A stretch of DNA of 14,121 nt from UBA1038 sp964480995 (GTDB lineage: Bacteria; Bacillota; Clostridia; Christensenellales; Aristaeellaceae): positions 1-14,121 of the forward strand of contig CAYZRZ010000041.1 of the NCBI GenBank assembly GCA_964480995.1, given 5' to 3'. Positions 6,458 to 12,639 of the stretch are shown here, piece after piece. Each line of letters starts with the position of its first letter. Positions within the stretch are counted from its first letter, which is position 1. Below the pieces are notes generated by a model. The model saw nothing but the letters and a program-made list of their open reading frames with translations, ran no database searches and was not told the origin of the DNA. Position numbers and translations under genes: made by a program.

Positions 6458-7807
6458 ATGAAAACAATGCGGTTGCGTGACAGGATGACCCTGTGGTTTT
6501 CCCTGATGACCTTTTTTATTGCTTCCATTTTTTCCGTTGCGGTGTACATGATTACCGAGCAGGTGTTGGACAGAATGCTGCAGCGGGATTTGGAGCTCTC
6601 TCTGGCTCAGATAGTGGCCCAGGTGGAAAACGAGGATGGTCAGCTGTACTTTGAGGATGAGGTGCCTGTGACATTAGGTGCTGTATATTTCATCACCGAG
6701 GAAAACGGCAGCGAACTGTTCTCACGGGGCGCAGACATCACATTGTTTGATGACATCAGTCTGGATCCCGGCAATATCAGGAAAATAGATAAAGATGGCG
6801 GGCATTGGCTGCTGCTGGACAGTCAGTTGCTTAATGAAGATGAGTTAAGCATACGTGTGCGGGTAGGAATTTCCTATGCAAGCAACGAACAGGTGTTGGC
6901 TGCGCTCCGGTTGATCCTCTTTATCGCGCTGCCTGTTTTGCTTGCCATCTCTGTGTTGGGTGGCAGGCTAATCGCCACACGGTCACTGCGTCCCATTCGG
7001 GAGGTAATCAAAAGCGCCGAAACCATCGCGGGGGGTGATTTGGCCGCACGTATACCGCCTGCCCCCGTCCGGGACGAGTTGGGTGAGATGACGGATACCT
7101 TGAACCATATGCTGGACAGTGTGGAGGAGGCCTTCATTCGGGAAAAGCGCTTCGCTTCGGATGCCTCCCATGAATTGCGGACCCCGGTGTCCATTTTGCG
7201 TGCCTATGCGGAAACGCTTCTGCAGGATGAAGCCCTGGCAGCGGAACAAAAGAATGCGCTTCAAACCATGGTGCTGGAGTGCGACAAGATGCAGAAGCTT
7301 ATCCGGCAGCTGCTGATGATTGCCCGCGGGCAAGAAGGCAGTTACCCAGTGACCATGGAAGAGATTACCTTGCGGCCCCTGTGTGCTGGCATTCAGGATG
7401 TGATGGACGACAGCCTGGAAGAAAAGGGCATCAAGTTGGAACTTGATGTTCCGGAGACGCTCACGGTGAGGGCAGATCAAAGCCTGCTGACTGAACTGGT
7501 GCTGAACCTGGTTGAAAACGCTGTGAAGTATGGCCGAGAACAAGGACATATCCAGATTCGAGCGGCGATGGAGGATAAGGGCGTTAAACTGAGTGTAACG
7601 GATGATGGCATTGGCATTCAGGAGGACGCATTGCCCCATATTTTTGAGCGCTTTTATCGAGTGGATGAGGCACGGGACCGCAGTGGAACCGGCCTTGGCC
7701 TGTCTATCTGCGAGTGGATTGTGCGTGCGCACGGCGGCAGCATAAGCGCTGCAAGCATGCAAGGAAAAGGGACGCGGATGGATGTGTTCTTACCGTTTCA
7801 CAGCTGA
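6458..7807 (+). CDS. Membrane sensor histidine kinase
   Basis: This is a 449-residue partner of the preceding regulator. A first membrane helix spans about 11-32, an extracytoplasmic sensor loop of about 115 residues rich in Glu and Asp follows, and a second helix spans about 148-168. A HAMP domain (about 172-224, RSLRPIREV...) comes next. The H-box is FASDASHELRTP with phosphoacceptor His238. N-box NLVENAVKYG, G1 DDGIGI, F-box FERFYRVDEA and G2 GTGLGLSI are all intact. The start is taken as the ATG at 6458; a GTG one codon earlier is possible. The acidic periplasmic-side loop and the PepSY gene downstream recall envelope- or metal/peptide-sensing systems, but the signal cannot be read from the sequence. 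Confidence 0.93.
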   Translation: MKTMRLRDRMTLWFSLMTFFIASIFSVAVYMITEQVLDRMLQRDLELSLAQIVAQVENEDGQLYFEDEVPVTLGAVYFITEENGSELFSRGADITLFDDISLDPGNIRKIDKDGGHWLLLDSQLLNEDELSIRVRVGISYASNEQVLAALRLILFIALPVLLAISVLGGRLIATRSLRPIREVIKSAETIAGGDLAARIPPAPVRDELGEMTDTLNHMLDSVEEAFIREKRFASDASHELRTPVSILRAYAETLLQDEALAAEQKNALQTMVLECDKMQKLIRQLLMIARGQEGSYPVTMEEITLRPLCAGIQDVMDDSLEEKGIKLELDVPETLTVRADQSLLTELVLNLVENAVKYGREQGHIQIRAAMEDKGVKLSVTDDGIGIQEDALPHIFERFYRVDEARDRSGTGLGLSICEWIVRAHGGSISAASMQGKGTRMDVFLPFHS

Positions 7808-7869
7808 TACTTCCTGTCAGCGGATGTGATATCACAAAAACTACTCAGAACATGCGGACATAAAGATAT

Positions 7870-7902
7870 TGGCAGCATGTGCACAAAGCGACCATGCTGC
7901 CA
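7870..7902. terminator. Bidirectional terminator between the kinase and PepSY genes
   Basis: The perfect 10-bp stem TGGCAGCATG/CATGCTGCCA has a 13-nt loop. T-rich stretches lie on both sides (TTGTTATCT after it on plus, AATATCTTTAT after it on minus), and it sits between convergent genes. Confidence 0.65.
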
Positions 7903-7941
7903 GTTGTTATCTCAAGCTTTTTACCAAAGATTGGTTACGTT

Positions 7942-8709
7942 TTAATCTTCGTGTTCCACATTGCCTTCAGAGAGTGTAATGATGCTGCCAGTTATGGAGT
8001 CGATTGGCACTTCGCTTTTGATACCATTTTTTGACAAAAGCTTAACTGTGTAAACAAGGGTTCCGTTTTCACCGTCCAATGAAACCTCGGTCACTTCAGC
8101 ATCCGAAACGGCTGACTTTGCTGTTTCAATTGCCTGCAGCATTGTGATCTTGACAGATGAGAACATAAGCATTTCATCTGCGTTCTCATTCATATCATTG
8201 TCCTCATTCTGGCTTTCGAAGTTTCCCTGCTCCTCAGAGTTATTGTTATCCATAGATCCCCGGTTGATGTTCACTATGACAGTGAGGTTACTGTCTTGCG
8301 AAGCATGATTGTCCTGATCGTTGTTTATGTCAGATACTTGATCTTGGTCATTGGTGTCTTCTGTATCAACACCGTTTGCGTTTCCATCTTGTTCTGCGGT
8401 GGATGCAGCGATCTCATCAATGATCATGCCCGTATAGGCATCCACATAGACTTCGGTAGTGCTGCCATCTTGAGCAAGCATTTCGACCGTGTAATAGTTT
8501 CTGCCGGTTTCTGTTTCAAGCGAGATATCGATTGGTATGAGCGCTGAGTTTTGTTCCTGGGCTGTTTTGAGAGCCTCGCTCAAGGGAATCAAAACAGGAA
8601 CTGCGTCGGCCGGAGCGGATGCCTTCGACACTATAGGTGTGATGGCAAACATCATTACCATTGTTAGGGTGACCAGCAGAGCAATGGGACGGAATTTTGA
8701 TTCTTTCAT
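7942..8709 (-). CDS. Exported protein with two PepSY domains
   Basis: This is a 255-residue protein. A signal peptide is at about residues 1-31 (basic start, hydrophobic core, then SKASA). Two PepSY-type repeats follow. The first spans about 42-102 (LSEALKTAQEQ, then YYTVEMLAQDGSTTEVYVDAYTG) and the second about 187-248 (ITMLQAIETAKSA, then LVYTVKLLSKNG, SEVPIDSITG). A linker of about 80 residues rich in Asp, Asn, Gln and Glu separates them. PepSY domains are known as protease-inhibitory or peptide-binding modules outside the membrane. GGAGGT is 7 bp before the ATG. The promoter carries the box shared with the neighbouring two-component operon, so this is probably an output or feedback component of that system; that link is inferred. 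Confidence 0.85.
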   Translation of the reverse strand: MKESKFRPIALLVTLTMVMMFAITPIVSKASAPADAVPVLIPLSEALKTAQEQNSALIPIDISLETETGRNYYTVEMLAQDGSTTEVYVDAYTGMIIDEIAASTAEQDGNANGVDTEDTNDQDQVSDINNDQDNHASQDSNLTVIVNINRGSMDNNNSEEQGNFESQNEDNDMNENADEMLMFSSVKITMLQAIETAKSAVSDAEVTEVSLDGENGTLVYTVKLLSKNGIKSEVPIDSITGSIITLSEGNVEHED

Positions 8710-8730
8710 CTGAGTAACCTCCGTTTTCTT

Positions 8731-8749
8731 TGTAAGCTACCTGCTTACA
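8731..8749 (-). promoter_or_regulatory. Hairpin at the 5' end of the PepSY transcript
   Basis: The inverted repeat TGTAAGC-N5-GCTTACA begins about 6 bp after the predicted -10 box, so it would form at or near the extreme 5' end of the mRNA. It could stabilise the transcript or bind a second regulator. Confidence 0.5.
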
Positions 8750-8754
8750 CCCTG

Positions 8755-8786
8755 ATTATATTTTGAATTTATGAGAATACGATGAG
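8755..8786 (-). promoter_or_regulatory. Predicted regulator box and promoter of the PepSY gene
   Basis: On the minus strand CTCATCGTATTCTCAT (8771-8786, cores 11 bp apart) is followed after exactly 10 bp by TATAAT (8755-8760). The geometry is identical to that of the two-component operon promoter. There is no -35 consensus. Confidence 0.65.
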
Positions 8787-8964
8787 TATTCCATCCTTTA
8801 TGAATGCCTGATGAAATGCATTGTCCGAATTCGCATGGGGGATAAGTCAAATCCGGGTTCATCCAAAATAATTCCAGCATAGATTTCCGGAAGAGATTAT
8901 AGAAAAACAGGTCCTTCCGTGCATGCTTTTGATGAATGGAGACTGAATACCTCCTGTTGCGGCG

Positions 8965-9564
8965 TTACTTGCCGGAAGGCCGCTGTGCCGGGTATTTCTC
9001 CACCCTGTTTTGCGCGTTGGCGCGGATATTATAGAAATTGATCCTTGATACGAGACAGGATATACAGCAGCACATTGGAGCCCTGGGAATGCCCGGCCAG
9101 GATAAAAGGCCTCCCCTGATTGAAATGCTCGAGGTAATAATCAAACGCCGCGATACCGTCAGCGGCCGGGATGACCCTGATCGCTTCCTCCTGCTCCTCT
9201 ATGGTGGGCAGTGTCAATACATAGGAAGCGTCTGCCTGCCTGTAATACGGCGTGTAGATATTGCCCACAGGAAGAAACGCCGACGCCTGCCGGTTGAAAG
9301 CCCCTGCGCGCCCCTGAGCATCGAGGGGTGATCGGCCGGGCAGAAGCTGCCGTCCCCAGCGCCCCTCTGCCAGGCCGTGGGGTAGAGATAAAACACGTCC
9401 ACAGGCAGGCTGGCGCTTCTATCCACGCTGAGCCAGCTGCTTGTCCGGGCATAATCCGTCACAGTATCCACAGCGACCGGCTCCCCTTTCTCCGCCGCGG
9501 CCCCCGGCCCGGCAAGCACGCATACACAAAGCAGCAAGACGGCTATGGCGCGGATTCTGTTCAC
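8965..9564 (-). pseudogene. Decayed DUF3089 alpha/beta hydrolase
   Basis: The start is a GTG at 9564 with AAGGAGA 5-6 bp before it, giving a signal peptide (VNRIRAIAVLLLCVCVLAG). The first frame carries family features (SLPVDVFYLYPTAW, PSMLRGAQG) to about 9305. There it shifts at a four-base C tract (9301-9304 on plus). In the second frame homology resumes at once (AFNRQASAFLPVGNIYTPYYR) and runs to the nucleophile elbow GHSQGS, then stops at 9029. A third frame then holds what looks like the family C-terminus (FYNIRANAQNRVEKY), ending at 8965. So there is one single-base loss plus an internal deletion of much of the second half. The intact family enzyme is an exported hydrolase of unknown substrate. 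A sequencing error could explain the shift but not the deletion. Confidence 0.75.
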
Positions 9565-9631
9565 GATGTCTCTCCTTAGCGTATTCAGAGGATGTACGAA
9601 CAAGTTCTTCTGTTCATCCCGCGCGTATCGA

Positions 9632-10213
9632 CTATGCCGCGCGCCTGAGCGCTTCCCTTAGCTTAGGCGCCAGCATCGCCGCCGCGATGATCTTCACGGC
9701 GTCGCCGGGCAGGAAGGGGTAAACAGCCAGGGGCAGCGCCTCCGCCGCCGTGCGGCCGGTCAGCATCATCAGCCAGAGCGTTCCGGGGATGTAGCAGGCA
9801 AGCAAGCCCAGCGTCAGGATCCCCAGCCTGCCGGCCGGGCTGTCAGCCTGATCCCGCAGGGCGGCGATCAGGCCCGCCGCGCAGACATAACCCAGCAGGT
9901 AGCCGCCCGTGGGGCCGAACAGGGCCGCCGGGCCGCCCCTGAAGCCCGCGAACACAGGCAGGCCGACCGCGCCCATCGATAAAAACAGGCCCACGCTGAT
10001 CAAGGCCCACCTGGGCTCCAGCGCCAGCGCGCACAGATAGACGGCCAGCAGGCCCAGGTTGATGGGCACCGGCACCATGGGGATGGCCAGCTGGGAAAAC
10101 ACGCTAAGCAGCGCCGCGAACAGCGCCGACAGCACCATGCCGCGGGTATCAAACCGCGTATCGGGCCGGGCTGACGGGATGCCGTCTTCCCGGCCTCTTT
10201 GAGTCTGCCGCAA
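9632..10213 (-). CDS. bioY: BioY biotin transporter substrate-binding component
   Basis: This is a 193-residue membrane protein. BioY is the substrate-capture subunit of biotin ECF transporters and works with the shared EcfT and ATPase subunits, or on its own. After a polar N-terminus (about 1-22) there are about six hydrophobic segments. The family signatures are VPINLGLLAVYLCAL, GLPVFAGFRGGPAALFGPTGGYLLGY and a late YPFLPGDAVKIIAAAML. The start is taken as the TTG at 10213, because TAAGGAGGT ends 6 bp before it. That ribosome-binding site contains the stop codon of the upstream VOC gene, so translation is probably coupled. No EcfAT genes or BirA-type operator were recognised here. Confidence 0.9.
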   Translation of the reverse strand: MRQTQRGREDGIPSARPDTRFDTRGMVLSALFAALLSVFSQLAIPMVPVPINLGLLAVYLCALALEPRWALISVGLFLSMGAVGLPVFAGFRGGPAALFGPTGGYLLGYVCAAGLIAALRDQADSPAGRLGILTLGLLACYIPGTLWLMMLTGRTAAEALPLAVYPFLPGDAVKIIAAAMLAPKLREALRRAA

Positions 10214-10225
10214 AGGGGTACCTCC

Positions 10226-10768
10226 TTAGGGGCGGTCAGAGGCGGATGATCCGCCCATGGCCGCCTTTCGTTCATCGATCAGGCCAAGCGCCAGGCGCAG
10301 GGCCTGGACGCGTCTGTCAAGCAGGGTGCTTTGGGATGGGGGCAGCCTGCCGCCCGCTTGTATCTTTTCGCATTTGCGCAAGGTGGACAAGAGGGCGCTT
10401 TCGGCCTCCTCCAGATCCTCCCGCGCGGGCCCGCTCTCCGCCTGGGCCACGGCGATCCGGTTGCCGTCCGGGTCAGCTACCCAAAAGGAGTAGGCGCCCC
10501 AGGGCTTCCTTTCGGGCGGCGCGATGATGTGAATATCCGGTATATCGCGCAGCAGGCGCCGGTAGAGGGCATCAATATCCGGGTCAAAACACTGCAGCCA
10601 GACCGGGTTGCTCCGGGGTGCTTCGGCATCCCCCGTATCCCAGATGCTGACGCTGCCAAAGCTATAATGGCTGCCCTCGATGAGAGGCTCTGCCTGGAAC
10701 AAGGCGCGGTAAAACGCCGCCAGGCGCGGCGCCTCAGGTGTTGTGATGCAGATGCCGCCAAACGTCAT
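10226..10768 (-). CDS. VOC (glyoxalase/bleomycin-resistance) family protein with C-terminal helical extension
   Basis: This is a 180-residue protein. Residues 1-112 look like one vicinal-oxygen-chelate domain: it opens FGGICITTPEAPRLAAFYRALF and ends PWGAYSFWVADPDGNRIAVAQ. A charged, helix-prone tail of about 68 residues follows (LLSTLRKCEK..., then LLDRRVQALRLALGLIDE) that is not part of the usual VOC fold. VOC proteins range from metalloenzymes to antibiotic-binding proteins, so the substrate cannot be assigned. The gene precedes bioY by 12 bp in one operon. The ribosome-binding site (AAAGGCGGG) is weak. Confidence 0.8.
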   Translation of the reverse strand: MTFGGICITTPEAPRLAAFYRALFQAEPLIEGSHYSFGSVSIWDTGDAEAPRSNPVWLQCFDPDIDALYRRLLRDIPDIHIIAPPERKPWGAYSFWVADPDGNRIAVAQAESGPAREDLEEAESALLSTLRKCEKIQAGGRLPPSQSTLLDRRVQALRLALGLIDERKAAMGGSSASDRP

Positions 10769-10869
10769 AGCCAGGCCCGCCTTTCAACAAATGCAGGGAA
10801 CATAGTTGAAATCATACCGTAACAGCCTGCTCAGCGCAATGAGAAACGCGCAAAGCAGGGCATCAGAGT

Positions 10870-10875
10870 ATTATA
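10870..10875 (-). promoter_or_regulatory. Weak promoter candidate for the VOC-bioY operon
   Basis: A perfect TATAAT on the minus strand lies about 100 bp before the VOC start. No acceptable -35 hexamer is found at the right distance, so the call rests on the -10 alone. Confidence 0.25.
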
Positions 10876-10885
10876 CATTGAATTT

Positions 10886-10913
10886 CCGGCCTGCCGGGCT
10901 TGCCCGAAGCCGG
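10886..10913 (+). other. Nested GC hairpin before the GIY-YIG-like gene
   Basis: CCGGC-N5-GGGC-TT-GCCC-GAA-GCCGG is followed by ATTTTCT. It resembles a small terminator or leader hairpin, 34 bp before the start codon of the next gene; its role is unclear. Confidence 0.35.
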
Positions 10914-10946
10914 ATTTTCTCCTACACTGTCCGGGAGGTGAACGAT

Positions 10947-11291
10947 ATGGATAAAGAAAAGAGAAAACAGCTGCAGAAAGCCTACAAAAACAGGAAGCCG
11001 CAGATGGGCGTCATTGCCTTTACCTGCAAAGGGACCGGCGAAAGCTTTCTGTGCGCCTGCACGGATACCAAGGCGGGCTTCAACCGAAGCCTCCTGCAGC
11101 TGGGCATCGGCAGCCACCCCAACAAGCGCCTGCAGGAGCTGTGGAAGCAATACGGCGAAACGGGCTTTGATCAGCGCGTGGCGGAGACGCTTGAATATGA
11201 AAACCCTGAGGATGTCAGCCGGGATGATCTGGAAACGCTGCTGGAGCTGTGCCTGTCAAGGGACGGCAAGGCTGTGAAGATGTACAGATAA
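10947..11291 (+). CDS. GIY-YIG nuclease family-like protein, degenerate motif
   Basis: This is 114 residues. It begins at the ATG at 10947, 6 bp after GGGAGGTG; longer upstream starts lack a ribosome-binding site. The pattern (basic start, PQMGV.AFTCKGTGESFLCACTD, then FNR, LGIGSHPNKRLQELWKQYGETGFDQRV) matches a small stand-alone GIY-YIG family in Firmicutes that reads QPMGVYQIxNxxNGKxFIGSS, NRH, HxNKxLQxDW. The family signature is altered here: the GIY tyrosine is absent (GVI) and the YIG position reads LCA. The nearby Arg is kept. Catalysis is therefore doubtful and the function unknown. It is transcribed alone, with a hairpin just after the stop. Confidence 0.7.
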   Translation: MDKEKRKQLQKAYKNRKPQMGVIAFTCKGTGESFLCACTDTKAGFNRSLLQLGIGSHPNKRLQELWKQYGETGFDQRVAETLEYENPEDVSRDDLETLLELCLSRDGKAVKMYR

Positions 11292-11309
11292 GCAGCAAGA
11301 TGAGAGATG

Positions 11310-11352
11310 GCGGCTCACATGGAGATCTATGTGAGCCGCAATCCCTGTTTTA
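11310..11352 (+). terminator. Probable terminator after the GIY-YIG-like gene
   Basis: A perfect 11-bp stem GCGGCTCACAT/ATGTGAGCCGC (11310-11320 with 11329-11339) has an 8-nt loop. The T run (TGTTTT) comes about 7 bases later rather than directly, which lowers confidence. Confidence 0.55.
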
Positions 11353-11405
11353 AAACGCCTCCGGCGGCAAAAAACGCGGTTTAGAATCCATTTGCCCCCA
11401 TCGGG

Positions 11406-11435
11406 TTGACACAAAGCCTCTATCCCCCCTATACT
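11406..11435 (+). promoter_or_regulatory. Strong sigma-A-type promoter of the SOS-box operon
   Basis: TTGACA (11406-11411) and TATACT (11430-11435) are 18 bp apart. The first is perfect and the second matches 5 of 6. The expected start site is about 11442, just before the SOS box. Confidence 0.75.
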
Positions 11436-11450
11436 CGGACTCACAAAAGA

Positions 11451-11462
11451 GAACATACGTTC
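11451..11462 (+). promoter_or_regulatory. LexA/DinR (SOS) box
   Basis: GAACATACGTTC is a perfect fit to the Gram-positive LexA site GAACRNRYGTTC. It sits about 10 bp after the predicted transcription start, where bound LexA would block the promoter at 11406-11435. DNA damage should therefore induce the two genes that follow. Confidence 0.75.
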
Positions 11463-11483
11463 TTATTTCGAGGAGGGATTTGG

Positions 11484-11675
11484 GTGACGGGCGACAAAAC
11501 TAACTTATCATGGACGGCGCAGCTGGCGCTTCGGGGGATCAGCCGCCGCGAGGCCGCCCAAACGCTGTACTTAAGCCAGAGCGCGCTGAACAAGAAGCTG
11601 CGGGGGGAGGCAGGCTTCACCAAAGAAGAAGAGGAGAGGCTTCACGCCCTGATCATAAGGGGGCGGAAGGCTTGA
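11484..11675 (+). CDS. Small phage-type helix-turn-helix protein
   Basis: This is 63 residues, starting at a GTG 7 bp after AGGAGG. Most of it is one helix-turn-helix: LALRGISRREAAQTLYLSQS as the first two helices and turn, then ALNKKLRGE as the recognition helix, then GFTKEEEERLHALI. This resembles short Cro/CI-like regulators of phages and conjugative elements, where RKLNG.sdFTl.Ei is common. It is the first gene behind the SOS box. Its TGA overlaps the TTG start of the next gene (TTGA), so the two are translationally coupled. The target is unknown. Confidence 0.7.
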   Translation: MTGDKTNLSWTAQLALRGISRREAAQTLYLSQSALNKKLRGEAGFTKEEEERLHALIIRGRKA

Positions 11676-12028
11676 GCGCGGAAAATTATCTGATGGACAT
11701 CAAGCAGTCAGACCGGCGCATCGGCGAGCTGGTGAGGCTGCAGACGATGATGGCGGGCACCCCCGCCCCCAATGAGCAGATCGCCCTGGACCGCGCGGCG
11801 CTGGAAGAGCAGATCACCAGGAGCTATCAGGATAACCTGAGCGAGCGCAGGCGGGCGCAGCGGTTCATCGACAGGCTGCCAGACCCCACGGAGCGCCAGG
11901 CACTGACGCTGTTTTACCTCAGGCACTTGACCTGCGACGAAGCGGCGGAGATCATGGGCTTCACCCCCCGGCAGCTATACCGCGTGAAGCGGCGGGCGCT
12001 GATGCACCTGGAAGGCTTATTGCTGTAG
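11672..12028 (+). CDS. DUF1492-like phage protein with sigma-70 region-4-type HTH
   Basis: This is 118 residues. The TTG start at 11672 overlaps the previous stop and gives the family-like opening SAENYLMDIKQSDRRI; an ATG at 11693 is an alternative. A helical, charged middle is followed at about residues 70-115 by FIDRLPDPTERQALTLFYLR, LTCDEAAEIMGFTPRQLYRV and KRRALMHLE, a sigma region 4-type helix-turn-helix. DUF1492-type proteins are found in phages and are thought to act as late-gene transcription activators. There are no capsid, terminase, integrase or lysis genes in this window, so the pair is either a remnant or a domesticated SOS-inducible regulator. Confidence 0.72.
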   Translation: MSAENYLMDIKQSDRRIGELVRLQTMMAGTPAPNEQIALDRAALEEQITRSYQDNLSERRRAQRFIDRLPDPTERQALTLFYLRHLTCDEAAEIMGFTPRQLYRVKRRALMHLEGLLL

Positions 12029-12060
12029 CTCTGCCGGGCGCATGCTTCCCCAAGTATACT

Positions 12061-12172
12061 TCTCCGTTTCCGTGTATTCAGTGTGGTCCGTGGTTCATCA
12101 TCCCCCTGCGGCATTTATCGACTGCCGTGAGAAGGTAACGAACCACGGAACACACGGACAACACGGAGGAAA
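12061..12172. repeat. CACGGA-type imperfect inverted repeat
   Basis: The left arm (about 12061-12096) carries TCCGTTTCCGTGTATTC and GTGTGGTCCGTGGTTC. The right arm (about 12140-12172) carries GAACCACGGAACACAC and ACACGGAGGAAAAGA. The innermost 16 bp of the arms pair with one mismatch, around a 43-bp centre. Words of the same family occur at 3000-3045. No gene lies inside. Confidence 0.65.
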
Positions 12173-12185
12173 AGAGTGCACTGCA

Positions 12186-12215
12186 TTGACGTTTTCTTAT
12201 ATTCCATGCTAAACT
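12186..12215 (+). promoter_or_regulatory. Promoter of cassette copy 1
   Basis: TTGACG (12186-12191) is 18 bp from TAAACT (12210-12215), with an extended -10 TGC at 12207-12209. It is about two thirds identical over 30 bp to the promoter of copy 2 at 12725-12754. Confidence 0.5.
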
Positions 12216-12237
12216 TCACGGGTAAAGAAGAGGAATT

Positions 12238-12300
12238 ATGAAGAAAATGATTGATGTCTCTGTGACAGCGCTCACATTTTATGGAGATTTCCGGCTATGA
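12238..12300 (+). pseudogene. Internally deleted copy of the secreted cassette protein
   Basis: A 20-residue frame starts at an ATG with GAGGAA 4 bp before it and reads MKKMIDVSVTALTFYGDFRL. Its start resembles MKKIMV and its end resembles AELTLYGEFRP of the intact protein at 12955-13572, so nearly all of the middle is missing. It is still in frame and still ends in ATGA, coupling it to the small membrane peptide. It may now act only as a leader for that peptide. Confidence 0.6.
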
Positions 12301-12401
12301 GTGGGTTTTTTATTCATATTGTCAATTTCGGCCTGTACATTCTCATTGCCATGCTGTTGTTCTTCATCATCAAAAAGATAGGGTCACGATTCAAACATTG
12401 A
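12297..12401 (+). CDS. Single-helix membrane micropeptide, copy 1
   Basis: This is a 34-residue frame: a short N-terminus (MSGFFIHIVNFG), one strongly hydrophobic helix (LYILIAMLLFFII) and a basic tail (KKIGSRFKH). That is the layout of a one-pass membrane peptide with the basic end inside. Its ATG overlaps the preceding TGA. A GGAGA lies 9 bp before it, inside the upstream coding end. Compared with copy 2 at 13569, at least six codons differ only at the third base (for example GGC/GGT, GCC/GCT, CTG/CTA), which supports translation. The function is unknown. Size, helix and partner recall toxin, holin-like or bacteriocin-accessory peptides, but no family is recognised. Confidence 0.6.
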   Translation: MSGFFIHIVNFGLYILIAMLLFFIIKKIGSRFKH

Positions 12402-12453
12402 TCTGATCATGCAGGCCTGTTTCTTTTATCATTGCTTTTGATATCAGGTACAC

Positions 12454-12639
12454 TCATTCGATTTCAAAGACATGAGCGGCTGCTTACTCATGAATAAAGA
12501 GCCTTTCCATCCTCTTCACCGCTTCCTCCCCGCCGGAGGACAGCAGGCGGACACTGCCCTGCCCGGCACGGAGGTTCAGCAGTGCTTTGCCATCCAATAT
12601 CTCCTTCAGCTCGCGGCATACCCGCGGGCTGTCGTCTAT
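12454..12639 (-). pseudogene. 3' fragment of murI (duplicate)
   Basis: The last 62 codons of murI are duplicated here and still mostly readable (IDDSPRVCRELKEIL..., then LFIHE). A TTC codon of the intact copy is TAA here, 9 codons before the normal stop. Upstream homology breaks sharply at 12639, so this cannot make an enzyme. Confidence 0.85.

Larger units (their letters stand above)
12269..12639. repeat. Direct repeat, copy 1 (partner 13541-13911)
   Basis: About 371 bp match 13541-13911 at a constant offset of 1272 bp, with no net insertion or deletion. The repeat covers the 3' end of the secreted-protein gene, the small membrane peptide, the convergent intergenic stretch and the last 186 bp of murI. 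In the murI part about 11 of 186 bases differ. The peptide part differs more, and the stretch between them is almost identical. Confidence 0.85.

Noticed and set aside
6983..7762. Minus-strand frame of 259 codons inside the histidine kinase
   Set aside because: It lies fully antisense to conserved kinase motifs and has no ribosome-binding site or recognisable product.
8787..8964. Gene or RNA in the stretch between the PepSY promoter and the DUF3089 remnant
   Set aside because: No frame with a start and ribosome-binding site and no convincing structure was found; only stray inverted hexamers.
9598..9607. GAACAAGTTC as a possible second SOS box
   Set aside because: Its half sites are 2 bp apart, not the required 4, and there is no fitting promoter.
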